Assembly (NCBI GenBank): GCA_019449455.1 | Contig: JAGRPO010000078.1 | Location: 1-34,482 of the forward strand | DNA: 34,482 bases | DNA from: Betaproteobacteria bacterium | GTDB lineage: Bacteria; Pseudomonadota; Gammaproteobacteria; Burkholderiales; Usitatibacteraceae | Direction: 5' to 3' | Part shown: one piece after another, positions 17,383 through 28,004 of the stretch | Position numbering within the stretch: position 1 is the first letter of the stretch | Layout of the letters: each line of letters starts with the position of its first letter | Made by a program: the position numbers and the translations under genes | Notes under the pieces: generated by a model | What the model was told of the DNA's origin: nothing | Seen by the model: only the letters and a program-made list of their open reading frames with translations | Database searches by the model: none

Positions 17383-18312
17383 TCAGGTCCCCTGGGCGGG
17401 GTGCTGCGGGAGACTGGCGCGAGGCTGCCGGCTGCCGGGAACGAGATGGTCGAGGAACTGGCGCGCCAGGAAAGGCAGCGCCTCGTAGTCGCGCACGCAG
17501 GCGAGCATCCCGCGGGTGGCCCAATCGTCGGAAAGCGGCACCAGGCGCAGGCCCATGGCGGCGGCGAAGGACTTGGCCGCGGTTTCGGGAAGCACGCCGA
17601 TCCCGAGCCCGGACTGGATCATGCGCGCCACCACGTCGAAGCTCTTCACCTGGACGCGCAGGCGCAGCGCCTTCTTCGCCGCCGAGGCGTGCGTGGCAAG
17701 CAGCTTCGAAAGGGCGGTGTCGCCCTCGAGCCCCACGAAGTCGTAGTCGAGGAGCCGCGCGAACGCGAGGCGCTTGCCGCGCAGCGGGTGCTTGCGCGGC
17801 AGGACGGCGACCAGGCGATCGCCGCGGTACGCGAAGGTCCGCAGCCCGTGGACCAGCGTGCCTTCGACCACGATGCCCACGTCCGTGTCGCCCGCATGGA
17901 GGGCCTGGACGATCTCGGCGCTGCGCTTTTCCTCCAGCGAGACCTTCACGCCGGGATAGGCCTTCGAGAAGGACGCGAGGTCGTCGGCGAGGAACTGGGC
18001 CAGGGCCGAGGTGTTGGCCTGCACGCGCACCATGCCCTTGGCTCCGTTGGCATAGTCGGACAGGTCGGCGCACATGCGGTCGGACTGCTCCAGGATCAGC
18101 CGCGCGTGCAGGACCAGCGCGCTTCCAGCGGGCGTGAGCTCGACGCCGCGGGTCGTGCGAAAGAGCAGCGTCACCCCGAGCTGGCTTTCGAGCTGGGCCA
18201 CGCGGCGGCTCGCTGCCGCGAGCGCGATGTGCGAGGCGGCCGCGCCCTTGGTGATGCTCTTCGCGTCGGCGATGGCGACGAAAAGCGCGAGGGTGGCGAA
18301 GTCGGGGCGCAT
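17383..18312 (-). CDS. LysR-family transcriptional regulator
   Basis: The protein has 309 aa from ATG 18312 (MRPDFATLALFVAIADAKSITKGAAASHIALAAASRRVAQLE). An upstream in-frame ATG at 18342 would add 10 residues unlike the family N-terminus. Residues 3-62 are the winged HTH; from about 88 on is the inducer-binding domain (KGMVRVQANTSALAQFLADDLASFSKAYPGVKV and others). It lies 117 nt downstream of aceB in the same direction, so it could be the regulator of the glyoxylate genes or of something outside. The target is unknown. The 104-nt gap between its stop and the efflux gene start holds the efflux promoter. Confidence 0.92.
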   Translation of the reverse strand: MRPDFATLALFVAIADAKSITKGAAASHIALAAASRRVAQLESQLGVTLLFRTTRGVELTPAGSALVLHARLILEQSDRMCADLSDYANGAKGMVRVQANTSALAQFLADDLASFSKAYPGVKVSLEEKRSAEIVQALHAGDTDVGIVVEGTLVHGLRTFAYRGDRLVAVLPRKHPLRGKRLAFARLLDYDFVGLEGDTALSKLLATHASAAKKALRLRVQVKSFDVVARMIQSGLGIGVLPETAAKSFAAAMGLRLVPLSDDWATRGMLACVRDYEALPFLARQFLDHLVPGSRQPRASLPQHPAQGT

Positions 18313-18388
18313 CGGGAATCCGGCAGGGCGGCCAGGCCCCATTGTAGGTTGGGACCGCCGCCTCGCGGAAGTTCAATCCGCCGCCGGG

Positions 18389-18413
18389 CGCGCCGGGCGG
18401 CTCGCCCGGCGCG
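18389..18413 (-). terminator. hairpin downstream of aceB
   Basis: Perfect 10-bp stem CGCGCCGGGC / GCCCGGCGCG around a 5-nt loop, starting 17 nt past the aceB stop. No T-run follows on the minus strand, so it may be a weak terminator or an RNA-stabilising 3' hairpin separating aceB from the LysR gene. Confidence 0.45.
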
Positions 18414-18429
18414 GCCGGAACAAGCCGGG

Positions 18430-20049
18430 CTAGTGGACGACGGCGGCGCGCGCGGCGACGAGCTCGTAGGCGGGCTCGGTGAGGAACTCGACGAAATCGT
18501 CCTCCGTCACCAGGTAGTCCAGGAGCTTGGCCGCCTCCTCGAAGCGCCGGTCGACGCCGCCGGAATCCGCGAGCCGCGCCTTCGCGAGCTCCTCGGGCTG
18601 CAGCGCCCGGAAGAGCTCCGTGGTGACCTTGCGGCCGTCCTCCAGGACGCCGCGCGGGCTGCGGATCCACTGCCAGACCTGCGAGCGCGAGATTTCCGCG
18701 GTGGCCGCGTCCTCCATCAAGTTGTTGATCGGCACGCAGCCGCTGCCGGCGAGCCAGGAGGCGAGATACTGCAGCGCCACGTTGATGTTGGTGCGCAGCC
18801 CCTCCTCCGTGATCGGCGTCTGCGGCCCGAAGTCGAGCAGGTCGGAGGCGCGCACGTTCACGTCGTCGCGCTTGCGGTGGATCTGGTTGGGCGTCGGCAT
18901 GGCCGCGTCGAACACGGCCTTGGCCACGCCGACAAGCCCGGGGTGCGCGACCCAGGTGCCGTCGAAGCCGTCGCCGGCCTCGCGCTCCTTGTCGGCGCGC
19001 ACCTTGGCGATGGCCGCGTCGTTGGCCGCCGCGTCGCCCTTGATCGGGATCTGCGCCGCCATGCCGCCCATCGCATGGGCGCCGCGGCGGTGGCAGGTCT
19101 TCACCAGGAGCTGGCAGTAGGAGCGCAGGAACGCGCTCGTCATCGTCACCCGGGCGCGGTCGGCCAGCACGAAATCGGCGCCACGGCGCAGCTTCTTGAT
19201 GCAGCTGAAGATGTAGTCCCAGCGCCCGCAATTGAGCCCCGCGGAGTGCTCCCGCAGCTCCCACAGGATCTCGTCCATCTCGAAGGCGGCGGGCAGCGTC
19301 TCGATGAGGACCGTCGCCTTTATCGAGCCGCGCGGAAGCGCCATGATGTCCTCCGCCTCCACGAAGACGTCGTTCCAGAAGCGCGCCTCCAGGTGGCTTT
19401 CCAGCTTCGGCAGGTAAAAGTACGCGCCGCTGCCCTCGGCCACGAGCTTCTCCGCGTTGTGGAAGAAGTACAGGCCGAAATCGAAGAGCGAGGCCGAAAC
19501 CGCGTCCCCGTCGAGCTGCACGTGGCGCTCGAGCATGTGCAGGCCGCGCGGGCGCACGATCAGCGTCGCCGTCCGCTCCTGGAGCGCGTAGTGCCTGCCG
19601 TCCGGGCTGGTGAAGGTGATCCTGCGGTCGACGGCGTCGCGCAGGTTCATCTGCCCGTGGATCATGTTGTCCCACGACGGCGTCGACGAATCCTCGAAGT
19701 CCGCCATGAACGTGCTGGCGCCCGAATTGAGCGCGTTGATGATCATCTTGCGCTCGGCGGGCCCGGTGATCTCGACGCGCCGGTCCTGGAGGTCCGCGGG
19801 CACGGGCGCGACGGTCCATTCGCCCTGCCGGATGCCGCTCGTCCCGGGAAGGAAATCGTAGAGCTTTCCCTGGTCGAGCAGCGCCTGGCGATCGGCCCGC
19901 ATCGCCATCAGCTCGCGCCGGCGGCGCTCGAACCTGCGCGCGAGGTGGGCGACGAAATCGACCGCCTCGCGGGAGAGGATGCGGTCGAAGAGGTGCGGCA
20001 TCGGGCCGGGAAGCTGGATGCCGGGAATGGCGAAGTTGTCGCGTTTCAT
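18430..20049 (-). CDS. aceB: malate synthase A
   Basis: The protein has 539 aa from ATG 20049 (MKRDNFAIPGIQLPG) and condenses glyoxylate with acetyl-CoA to malate, the second step of the glyoxylate shunt. Length and motifs match the A isoform (E. coli AceB about 533 aa): NSGASTFMADFEDSSTPSW, IVRPRGLHMLERH, ATVLIETLPAAFEMDEILWELR and NCGRWDYIFS, with FDGTWVAHPGLV and INNLMEDAATAEISR in the C-terminal part. It starts 29 nt after the aceA stop, so the pair forms an operon, here in the order aceA-aceB. The frame is open far upstream, but that extension is antisense or out-of-frame sequence over aceA. Confidence 0.97.
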   Translation of the reverse strand: MKRDNFAIPGIQLPGPMPHLFDRILSREAVDFVAHLARRFERRRRELMAMRADRQALLDQGKLYDFLPGTSGIRQGEWTVAPVPADLQDRRVEITGPAERKMIINALNSGASTFMADFEDSSTPSWDNMIHGQMNLRDAVDRRITFTSPDGRHYALQERTATLIVRPRGLHMLERHVQLDGDAVSASLFDFGLYFFHNAEKLVAEGSGAYFYLPKLESHLEARFWNDVFVEAEDIMALPRGSIKATVLIETLPAAFEMDEILWELREHSAGLNCGRWDYIFSCIKKLRRGADFVLADRARVTMTSAFLRSYCQLLVKTCHRRGAHAMGGMAAQIPIKGDAAANDAAIAKVRADKEREAGDGFDGTWVAHPGLVGVAKAVFDAAMPTPNQIHRKRDDVNVRASDLLDFGPQTPITEEGLRTNINVALQYLASWLAGSGCVPINNLMEDAATAEISRSQVWQWIRSPRGVLEDGRKVTTELFRALQPEELAKARLADSGGVDRRFEEAAKLLDYLVTEDDFVEFLTEPAYELVAARAAVVH

Positions 20050-20078
20050 GGGGGACCCCCGGGGTTTTGTGGTCGACG

Positions 20079-21404
<1,326 letters not shown>

Positions 21405-21555
21405 GACTTTTCCTCTCGGTTGGTTGCAGGAATGCTGCACTGCACAGAAATCTGCCATGCCGCAACCCGGGCGGGAATTGGCATGTGGGCAAGCGGGCCT
21501 TCGCCGGATGCGAAGGCCCCCGGCGGCGCCCGATGCAAGGACATGCGGGGCGTTC

Positions 21556-21571
21556 GTTGATACCTGTCAAC
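21556..21571. promoter_or_regulatory. inverted repeat, possible regulator site with a -35 for aceA
   Basis: GTTGA-TACCTG-TCAAC has perfect 5-bp arms. It contains TTGA-N6-TCAA, the sort of dyad that LysR-type regulators bind. On the minus strand it also contains a consensus TTGACA (21570-21565), but no matching -10 is seen at 16-19 nt. It is the most likely control site in this gap, and which regulator uses it is unknown; the nearby LysR gene is a candidate. Confidence 0.35.
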
Positions 21572-21674
21572 AATGCGGGCCCCGAACTTGGAGAGGATGG
21601 AAGCTTCACCCCCGGCGCCGTGCGCCCGCACGAGTCCGTGCCCGCGCGACGTCGATCGCACGAGGAGTCCCGGC

Positions 21675-21737
21675 ATGAGCTGGATCGACTCGCTGAACTT
21701 CGTCCTGCGCGCGCCCGGCGTCTTCGGGAAGACCTGA
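21675..21737 (+). CDS. possible 20-aa leader peptide or microprotein
   Basis: ATG 21675 to TGA 21735-21737 encodes 20 residues beginning MSWIDSLNF and ending VFGKT. GAGGAG lies 8-9 nt upstream, a better ribosome binding site than the one of the following large gene. The frame ends 31 nt before that gene. I do not recognise the peptide. It may be a chance frame, a leader that couples translation to the DUF748 gene, or the remnant of a lost gene. Confidence 0.3.
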   Translation: MSWIDSLNFVLRAPGVFGKT

Positions 21738-21768
21738 CGCGAACCGCGTCGCGGCCCGCAGCAGTCCC

Positions 21769-24700
21769 ATGGCAACGCCCACGCCCCCGATCCGGCCCGC
21801 CTGGCAGCGGCGGTTGCGGATCGTCGTTTTCGTCGTCGCCGGGCTCGTCGCGTTGTTCGCCGTGGCAGGGTTCTTCGCGGTCCCGCCGATCGCCAGGTCG
21901 AAGATCGAGGCGCTGGCGCAAGCCGAGCTCGGGCGCAGGGCCACGGTCGGCAAGGTCGAGTTCAATCCCTTCACGCTGCGCGCGCGGCTCTCGGACTTCT
22001 CCCTCGCGGATCGCGATGCCGGCCGGAAGCTCGTCAGTTTCGAGACACTGGAGGTCAATGTATCGGTGGCCAGCCTCTGGAAGCGCGCCCCGGTGCTCGA
22101 CGCCGTCCGGCTGGTGCGGCCCCGGTTGGAGATCGCGCGAGGCGCGGACGGCAAGCTCAACATCGGGGACCTCATCGAGCGCGCGCTGGCGCCGGCGACA
22201 GGGCCCGAAGCGGCGTTCGCCGTGTTCAACATCGAGATCGAGGACGGCTCGGTCGTCCTGGACGACGCGATGCGCGGGCATAGGACCGAACTGTCGCAAC
22301 TGGCGATCGGCATCCCGTTCCTGTCGAGCCTATCCGCCGATGCGCAAATCCGGGTCACGCCGCACCTGAAGGCCATCGTCGACGGCGCCCCGTTCGAGAT
22401 CGCCGGACGCTCGACCTCCCCGTTCGAGGACACGCAGCGCGCCGCGATCGAGATCGACCTCGACGACCTCCCGCTGCCGCGCTACGCGGAATACGCGCCG
22501 CTGCCCGGCGGGATCAAGCTCACGGACGGCGCGCTCACCACCCGGCTGTCGCTCGCGTTCCTCTCCTGGAAGGGAACGCCGCGCGGCATCACGCTCACGG
22601 GCACGGCGCGGCTCGACCGGCTGGCGATCGCGAGAAAGGACGCCTCGCCGCTCGCCGCCGCCAGGTCCGTCGAGGTGACCCTCGGGCAGGTGAACCTCCT
22701 CGCCCGCTCGGCCGAATTCGACCGGATTGCCGTCGGCGAACCGGAGCTCGATTTGCGGCGCCTTCGCGACGGGTCGCTGGAGCTCGGAAATCTCGTCGCC
22801 GCGACGGCGGCCGACAGCCCCGCGAGCACGGCCGCATCGGCCGCAAGCGCCGGCGCGCCGGCATCGACGGGCGCCACGCCCGCGCCGTGGGAATGGTCGG
22901 TGCGCGAGGCCCGCGTTTCCGGCGGAACGCTGCGCATTGCCGACGAGGCCGTGTCGCCGCCGTTCCGGACGACGCTGACGCAAGCCACGCTCGCGGGCGC
23001 GAAACTGGCGTCCCGGGGCGTCGCCGGCACGCTCGACGTCGCCTTCGATGCCGAGGGCGCCCATTTCGCCGCGCACAGCGAGGTGGACGTCGCGGGCAGT
23101 GCGGCGCGCGGCCGCTTCGACGTGACGAAGCTTCCGCTGGCGAAGCTCCACCCCTACTACGCGAGCGCGCTCGCCATCGACGTGCGTCGCGGAACCCTCG
23201 ACGCCGGCGCGGACTTCGATGCCGCTGCCAGCCCTGCCGTGCGCTTCGCGCTGGCGAACGGCTCCGCGGCGCTCGCCGGCCTCGACGTCGCCCTTCGGGG
23301 CGAGCGAGAGCCGCTGTTGCGCATGGCGAGCGCGGGCGTCGACGGCCTCGCCCTCGACCTAGGCGAACGGACGGTGACGATCGGTTCGGTCGAAGCGCGG
23401 CAGGCCGCCGTTGCGCTGCTTCGGGATGCGGACGGCACGATGCGATTGGAGAGGGTGCTGCCCGCCGGCAACGAGCCGGCGACCGCGCGGGACACTGGAC
23501 CCGGACCCGGCGACGCGAGCTGGCACGTCACCGTGGGCCGGCTGCTCCTCGAGCGGTTCGGCGTCGACTTCGAGGACCGGGGGACCAACCCGCCCGTCAA
23601 GCTGCGCGTGGCCGATGCGAGGGTCGCGGCCGAGAACCTGGACACCGCCCCCGGCGCCAGGGCGAAAGTCGATATCGCGGCGCGCGTCGGCCCGAAGGGG
23701 CGCGTGCGGATCGATGGCGTGGTCGCAGCCCGGCCGGCGAGTGCCGACGTTCGAATCCGGGCGACAGCCCTGGACCTCGTGCCCCTGCGGCCCTACGTGG
23801 GATCCCGGACCAACGTCGACGTGACGAGCGGCATGGTGGGCGCCACGGGCCGGATCACATTCAACGCGGATGGGCCCGCCGGCGCGCAGGCGCGCTACGT
23901 CGGCGATGCCGCGGTAACGGGCTTCGATTCGCTCGACCGTCCCGGCTCCGAGGAACTCGTCCGCTGGGAGACCCTCAACCTGGCGGGCATCGACGTGACG
24001 AGCGCGCCCTTCAACCTGTCGCTCAGGGAAGCGGCACTCGACGGGTTCTACGCGCGGCTGATCCTCCACGCCGATGCCACCCTCAACGTGCTGCGGCTGC
24101 TGGCTCCCGAAACGGATGCGCCGGCCTCGCCGACGCAGACGCCCGCGGCGCAGGCAACCCCGGGCGCGGCCGCCGCGGAACAGCCCGCCCCGCCCGGCGA
24201 GCGCGGCGAGATCCCGGCCTCCATCGGGCAGATCAAGCTCTCGCGCGGCGAGATCGAGTATTCGGATTTCTTCGTGAAGCCCAACTATTCCGCGCACCTC
24301 ACGGAGCTGACCGGCAACGTCGCCGGGATGGCACCGACGCAGTCCGGCGCCTTCGAACTGACCGGGAAGGTCGGCGGGACCGCTCCCGTCGACATTCGCG
24401 GCACGCTCAACCCGTTCTCGCGCGAACTCTCGCTGGAGCTCACCGGCAAGGCCACGGGCGTCGACCTGCCGCAGCTGACGCCCTACTCCGTGAAATACGC
24501 CGGCTACGGGATCGAGAAGGGCAAGCTGTCCATGGAGGTCCGCTACAAGCTGGACAACCGCAAGCTCGCCGCCAGCAACAAGCTCGTGCTGGACCAGCTC
24601 ACCTTCGGCGAGCACGTCGACAGCCCGACGGCGACCAAGCTGCCCGTGCTGTTCGTCGTGTCGCTGCTCAAGGACCGCAACGGCGTCATCCATCTCGACC

Positions 24701-25404
24701 TCCCCATCGAGGGCACGCTCGACGATCCGCAGTTCTCCATCTGGGGAGTGGTCGTGCAGATCATCGTCAACCTCCTCACCAAGGCGGTGACCGCCCCGTT
24801 CGCGCTCCTGGGAGCCATCGTCGGTGGCGGCGGAGAGCAGCTGTCGTACGTCGAATTCGCGCCGGGAAGCGCGGTGCTCACGCCCGCGGCGATCGCGAAG
24901 CTCGAGACGCTGGCGAAGGCCCTCTCCGACCGCCCGGCGCTCAAGCTCGACGCGGCCGGGCGCGCGATCGCGGACGTCGAGGGCGACGCGCTCAAGCGTG
25001 CCGCGCTCGACCGCGCCCTGCGCGTGCGCAAGCAGAAGGATCTCGCCTCCGAAGGAGCTTCCGCCCCCGCGCTCGAGACCCTCGCCCTCGATGCCGCCGA
25101 TCGCGCGAAGTACCTGAAGGCGGTCTATGGCGATACCGACCTGCCGGGCAAGCCGCGCAACTTCCTGGGCTTCGCCAAGGACATCCCGCCCGAGCAGATG
25201 GAGGCCATGCTCCTCGCGAACCATCGCGTCGACGACGACGCCTTGCGCGAGCTCGCGAACCATCGCGCGCAGGCCGTCAGGGACTGGCTTGCCGGCAAGG
25301 GCAACATCCCGGCGGAGCGCGTGTTCATCGTCGCCCCCAGGCTCACCGCCGAGGGCCTCAAGGCGGAGGGAGCGCCGGCGCGCGTGGACTTCGCCATCCG
25401 GTGA
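21769..25404 (+). CDS. DUF748 / AsmA-like large envelope protein
   Basis: The protein has 1211 aa. A single N-terminal transmembrane helix (about residues 18-41, LRIVVFVVAGLVALFAVAGF) follows a short basic stretch, and the rest is predicted periplasmic. The following region (KVEFNPFTLRARLSDFSLAD, VARPRLEIARG-like repeats with LNIGDL) is characteristic of DUF748 proteins, which belong with AsmA-like inner-membrane proteins thought to bridge lipids across the periplasm. Low-complexity Ala/Pro/Thr linkers occur near residues 344-370 and 785-815. The C-terminal part has GEQLSYVEFAPGSAVLTPAAIAKLETLAKAL, the OmpA-like closing segment usual in this family. Lipid transport is inferred from the superfamily. 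It is transcribed alone. Confidence 0.88.
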   Translation: MATPTPPIRPAWQRRLRIVVFVVAGLVALFAVAGFFAVPPIARSKIEALAQAELGRRATVGKVEFNPFTLRARLSDFSLADRDAGRKLVSFETLEVNVSVASLWKRAPVLDAVRLVRPRLEIARGADGKLNIGDLIERALAPATGPEAAFAVFNIEIEDGSVVLDDAMRGHRTELSQLAIGIPFLSSLSADAQIRVTPHLKAIVDGAPFEIAGRSTSPFEDTQRAAIEIDLDDLPLPRYAEYAPLPGGIKLTDGALTTRLSLAFLSWKGTPRGITLTGTARLDRLAIARKDASPLAAARSVEVTLGQVNLLARSAEFDRIAVGEPELDLRRLRDGSLELGNLVAATAADSPASTAASAASAGAPASTGATPAPWEWSVREARVSGGTLRIADEAVSPPFRTTLTQATLAGAKLASRGVAGTLDVAFDAEGAHFAAHSEVDVAGSAARGRFDVTKLPLAKLHPYYASALAIDVRRGTLDAGADFDAAASPAVRFALANGSAALAGLDVALRGEREPLLRMASAGVDGLALDLGERTVTIGSVEARQAAVALLRDADGTMRLERVLPAGNEPATARDTGPGPGDASWHVTVGRLLLERFGVDFEDRGTNPPVKLRVADARVAAENLDTAPGARAKVDIAARVGPKGRVRIDGVVAARPASADVRIRATALDLVPLRPYVGSRTNVDVTSGMVGATGRITFNADGPAGAQARYVGDAAVTGFDSLDRPGSEELVRWETLNLAGIDVTSAPFNLSLREAALDGFYARLILHADATLNVLRLLAPETDAPASPTQTPAAQATPGAAAAEQPAPPGERGEIPASIGQIKLSRGEIEYSDFFVKPNYSAHLTELTGNVAGMAPTQSGAFELTGKVGGTAPVDIRGTLNPFSRELSLELTGKATGVDLPQLTPYSVKYAGYGIEKGKLSMEVRYKLDNRKLAASNKLVLDQLTFGEHVDSPTATKLPVLFVVSLLKDRNGVIHLDLPIEGTLDDPQFSIWGVVVQIIVNLLTKAVTAPFALLGAIVGGGGEQLSYVEFAPGSAVLTPAAIAKLETLAKALSDRPALKLDAAGRAIADVEGDALKRAALDRALRVRKQKDLASEGASAPALETLALDAADRAKYLKAVYGDTDLPGKPRNFLGFAKDIPPEQMEAMLLANHRVDDDALRELANHRAQAVRDWLAGKGNIPAERVFIVAPRLTAEGLKAEGAPARVDFAIR

Positions 25405-25448
25405 GGCGTAGACCGGTGGCTTCCGGCAAACGGGCGCGGCCTCGACAG

Positions 25449-25469
25449 GCGGCCGACTGCGCCGGCCGC
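25449..25469. terminator. hairpin between convergent genes
   Basis: GCGGCCG and CGGCCGC form a perfect 7-bp stem with a 7-nt loop in the 67-nt gap between the DUF748 gene and the TonB-receptor gene. It is symmetric and could serve both directions, but no T-run follows on either strand. Confidence 0.35.
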
Positions 25470-25471
25470 GA

Positions 25472-27619
25472 TCAGAACCCGAATTCGGCGCTCGCCCCGA
25501 TGAACCAGTTGCGCCCCGGCGCCGGCTCGAAATAGCGCCCGTTCGTGTCGCCCACGATGACGGAGCCCGCGTACCTGCGGCCGGCAAGGTTGTTGCCCCG
25601 GACGAATGCGCGCACGGCTGCGCCCGCGAGTTTCCGCTCGAATCCGAGGCGCGCATTGAAGACGGAGTATGCGGGCGCGGCGTCGCTTCCCGAATCGTTC
25701 ACCGTGACCCTTCCGTGGTGTTGCGCTTCGATCGCGGCGCTGAACCCCGCCCAGCCGCCGGGCGTCCACGCGAGCTCGGCGAAGGCGGTGGACGGCGGCA
25801 CGCCGGGCAGGGGCGTCCCCGCAGGCACGGTGACGGGAGGCGATCCCGAAGTGAAATCGCGCGCGAATTCGGCGCGCAGCCGCGCATAGGCGACGTAGGT
25901 CCGGACGCCGCGGCCCCAGTCGGCCTGCCATTCGGCCTCGATCCCGCGGCGCCGCGTCGGCCCGGCGTTCCTGAAGGTGGTGCGCCCGCCGGTCGCGGAG
26001 TTGACGACGATCTCGTCGTCGGTGTCCGTCGCGAACGCAGCGATGTTCACCCGGTGGCGCCGCGCGATGACGGCCTTCACGCCGACCTCGTTCGCGCGGC
26101 TCGTCGAGGCGTCGAGCGCGAGGTTGAGCCCGGGTCCCGAGGGACGGTAGGCGAGCTCGGCGAAGGTCGGCGTCTCGAAGCCTTCGCCGTGGCTCGCATA
26201 GGCGCTCACGCCCTCCCCGATGCGCCATACCGCGCCCGCGACGGGGTTCGCGTGGTGGAAGTCGCGCTCGCCGCTGTCGTCGGGATTGGCCCCGGTGACG
26301 TAATGGTCGGCCGCGCGAAAGGAGACCGACGAAACGCGCACTCCCGCCAGGACGGATACCGCGGGCACGACGGTCCAGTTCACCTGCACGTAGCCGTCCG
26401 TGTTGCGGACGCGGTCGTCCTCGTCGCGGCGCAGGCCGCCCAGGGCCCCGTTCTCGTTGACGAAGCCGCGCCGGTGCTCGCGCTGCCGGCTGGTTTCCGC
26501 GCCCACGGTGGCGGTGAGCGATCCCTGCGCGATTTCCGGCGACCAGACGAGCCGCGCGTCCAGTCCGTCGTAGGTGCGCGCAAGGTCCACGACGCCGCCC
26601 GACGAGGCCGCGCCGGAACCGGAAAAGCCGAGATACTGCCGCACGGCGCGGGCGCCCGCGTGGCCGACGACCTTGAGCGCGAGCGCGCGGGACAGCCGGT
26701 GCTCGAGGTGGGCGCCGCCCTGCGTCTGGCGGATGGTCTTGCGGGTGTCGAACTGCAGCGCCGCGGGATCGACCTGCCGCGGGTCCGCTTCCCACTGCGT
26801 GCGCGTGAGCCCCAGCGGATCCTGGCTTTCCGGCTGCTCCTGCTGGCTCCCGAGCAACGTGAGGCTCGTATCGGCCGACGGATCGAGCGTGAGCTTGACG
26901 TTCGCCAGGTCGCGGGTGGCCGCGGAGTGGCGCCGGTACCCGTCGGTGTCGAACCGGGATGTCGCGACGACGTATCCCAGGGAGCCCGCTACGCCGCTCG
27001 CCTTCAGGCCGGCGGTCCGCGCGCCGTAGCTTCCCGCCCCGGCACTGGCCGTGAGCGAAGGCGGCGAGCGCCCGTCTTCGGTAAAGACGGCGATGACGCC
27101 GCCCGAGGCGTTCCCGTAGAGCGAGGAGAACGGGCCGCGCAGCACCTCGATCGCCCGCGCCGAGAGCAGGCTGAAGCTGCCCGTCTGGCCCTGGCCGTCG
27201 GGCATCGTGGCGGGGATGCCGTCCTGTTGCAGGCGCACGCCGCGCACGCCGAAGGACGCGCGCGCGCCGAAGCCGCGGGAGCTCACCTGGAGGTCCTGCG
27301 CGTAGTTCTGCCGGTTGTTCGAGACGAGCCCGGGAACGCGAACCAGCGTCTCCGACAGGTTCACCATGGGCTGGCCGTCCCGGATCGTCGCCGCGTCGAT
27401 GCGGGTGACCGACGCCGGCACGTCGAGGCTGCGCTCGGCCGTGCGGGTGGCGGTCACGACGATCGAGTCCACGGCCACCGGCGTCGGCTCCGGTGACTGC
27501 GCGACGGCGGACCCGGCGTGCGCCGCCGCGACCGCCAAGGCCCATCGCGACGCGACGAGTGCGGGATTGCCGGCGGCGCCGCGCGATCGCGAGGGCATCG
27601 GGGGCTTCGGAGGCGACAT
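25472..27619 (-). CDS. TonB-dependent outer-membrane receptor, possibly for PQQ
   Basis: The protein has 715 aa. A signal peptide (cleavage near AVA-Q, residues 40/41) is followed by a TonB box (DSIVVTA, 51-57), a plug domain (residues about 60-175: VPASVTRIDAATI, VPGLVSNNRQNYAQDLQVSSRGFGARASFGVRG, IEVLRGPFSSLYGNASGGVI) and a 22-strand barrel ending in a terminal Phe. The C-terminal part has NGRYFEPAPGRNWFIG, typical of receptors in the FecA/YncD-like group. It lies 27 nt downstream of a cytochrome c gene and the PQQ-type dehydrogenase. I infer that it may import PQQ, as shown for E. coli PqqU (YncD); a sugar or siderophore remains possible. No clear ribosome binding site precedes ATG 27619; ATG 27598 is an alternative start. 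Confidence 0.88.
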   Translation of the reverse strand: MSPPKPPMPSRSRGAAGNPALVASRWALAVAAAHAGSAVAQSPEPTPVAVDSIVVTATRTAERSLDVPASVTRIDAATIRDGQPMVNLSETLVRVPGLVSNNRQNYAQDLQVSSRGFGARASFGVRGVRLQQDGIPATMPDGQGQTGSFSLLSARAIEVLRGPFSSLYGNASGGVIAVFTEDGRSPPSLTASAGAGSYGARTAGLKASGVAGSLGYVVATSRFDTDGYRRHSAATRDLANVKLTLDPSADTSLTLLGSQQEQPESQDPLGLTRTQWEADPRQVDPAALQFDTRKTIRQTQGGAHLEHRLSRALALKVVGHAGARAVRQYLGFSGSGAASSGGVVDLARTYDGLDARLVWSPEIAQGSLTATVGAETSRQREHRRGFVNENGALGGLRRDEDDRVRNTDGYVQVNWTVVPAVSVLAGVRVSSVSFRAADHYVTGANPDDSGERDFHHANPVAGAVWRIGEGVSAYASHGEGFETPTFAELAYRPSGPGLNLALDASTSRANEVGVKAVIARRHRVNIAAFATDTDDEIVVNSATGGRTTFRNAGPTRRRGIEAEWQADWGRGVRTYVAYARLRAEFARDFTSGSPPVTVPAGTPLPGVPPSTAFAELAWTPGGWAGFSAAIEAQHHGRVTVNDSGSDAAPAYSVFNARLGFERKLAGAAVRAFVRGNNLAGRRYAGSVIVGDTNGRYFEPAPGRNWFIGASAEFGF

Positions 27620-27646
27620 GGGGACGGTCGAGGCGGATTCGCCGCG

Positions 27647-27976
27647 CTACTTCGGCGGCTTCGCGTCGATCGCGATGGACGCGAACCAGGCCGCCAGGTC
27701 CGCGATCTCGGCATCGGTGAGCGGCTTGGCGATGACGCTCATGATCTCGTTGGACCGCGCGCCGCCGCGATAGGCCTTCAGTTGCGCCGCCACGTAGGCT
27801 TCCGGCTGCCCCGCGAGGTGCGGGGCGTTGGGTAGCACGCTGATGCCGAGCTCGCCGTGGCAGACGACGCACATTCGCGCCTTTGCCCGGCCGGCCTGGG
27901 CGTCGGCCTGCGCCGCGCCCATCCAGCCGCAGGCCAGCAGGCACGCGAGCAAGGCGCGAGCCGGTCTTGCCGTCAT
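27647..27976 (-). CDS. small periplasmic class I cytochrome c
   Basis: The protein has 109 aa. The signal peptide ends near AAQA (residue 24). The heme-binding motif CVVCH is at residues 36-40, and the distal Met is probably in EIMSVIAKPL. The C-terminal helix AEIADLAAWFASI is typical of c5/c553-type proteins. It is the likely electron acceptor of the PQQ-dependent dehydrogenase encoded upstream. A strong ribosome binding site (GGAGAGGG) precedes the ATG at 27976. Confidence 0.93.
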   Translation of the reverse strand: MTARPARALLACLLACGWMGAAQADAQAGRAKARMCVVCHGELGISVLPNAPHLAGQPEAYVAAQLKAYRGGARSNEIMSVIAKPLTDAEIADLAAWFASIAIDAKPPK

Positions 27977-28004
27977 GGACCCTCTCCTCTCCTGGACGAC
28001 AAAC

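Larger units (their letters stand above)
21405..21768. other. 364-nt intergenic region between aceA and the DUF748 gene
   Basis: It holds the aceA leader and ribosome binding site, a 16-bp dyad at 21556-21571, a possible 20-codon open frame at 21675-21737, and presumably the promoters of both divergent genes. Short direct repeats of TGCAC occur near 21434. No RNA gene or mobile element is recognisable. Confidence 0.7.
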
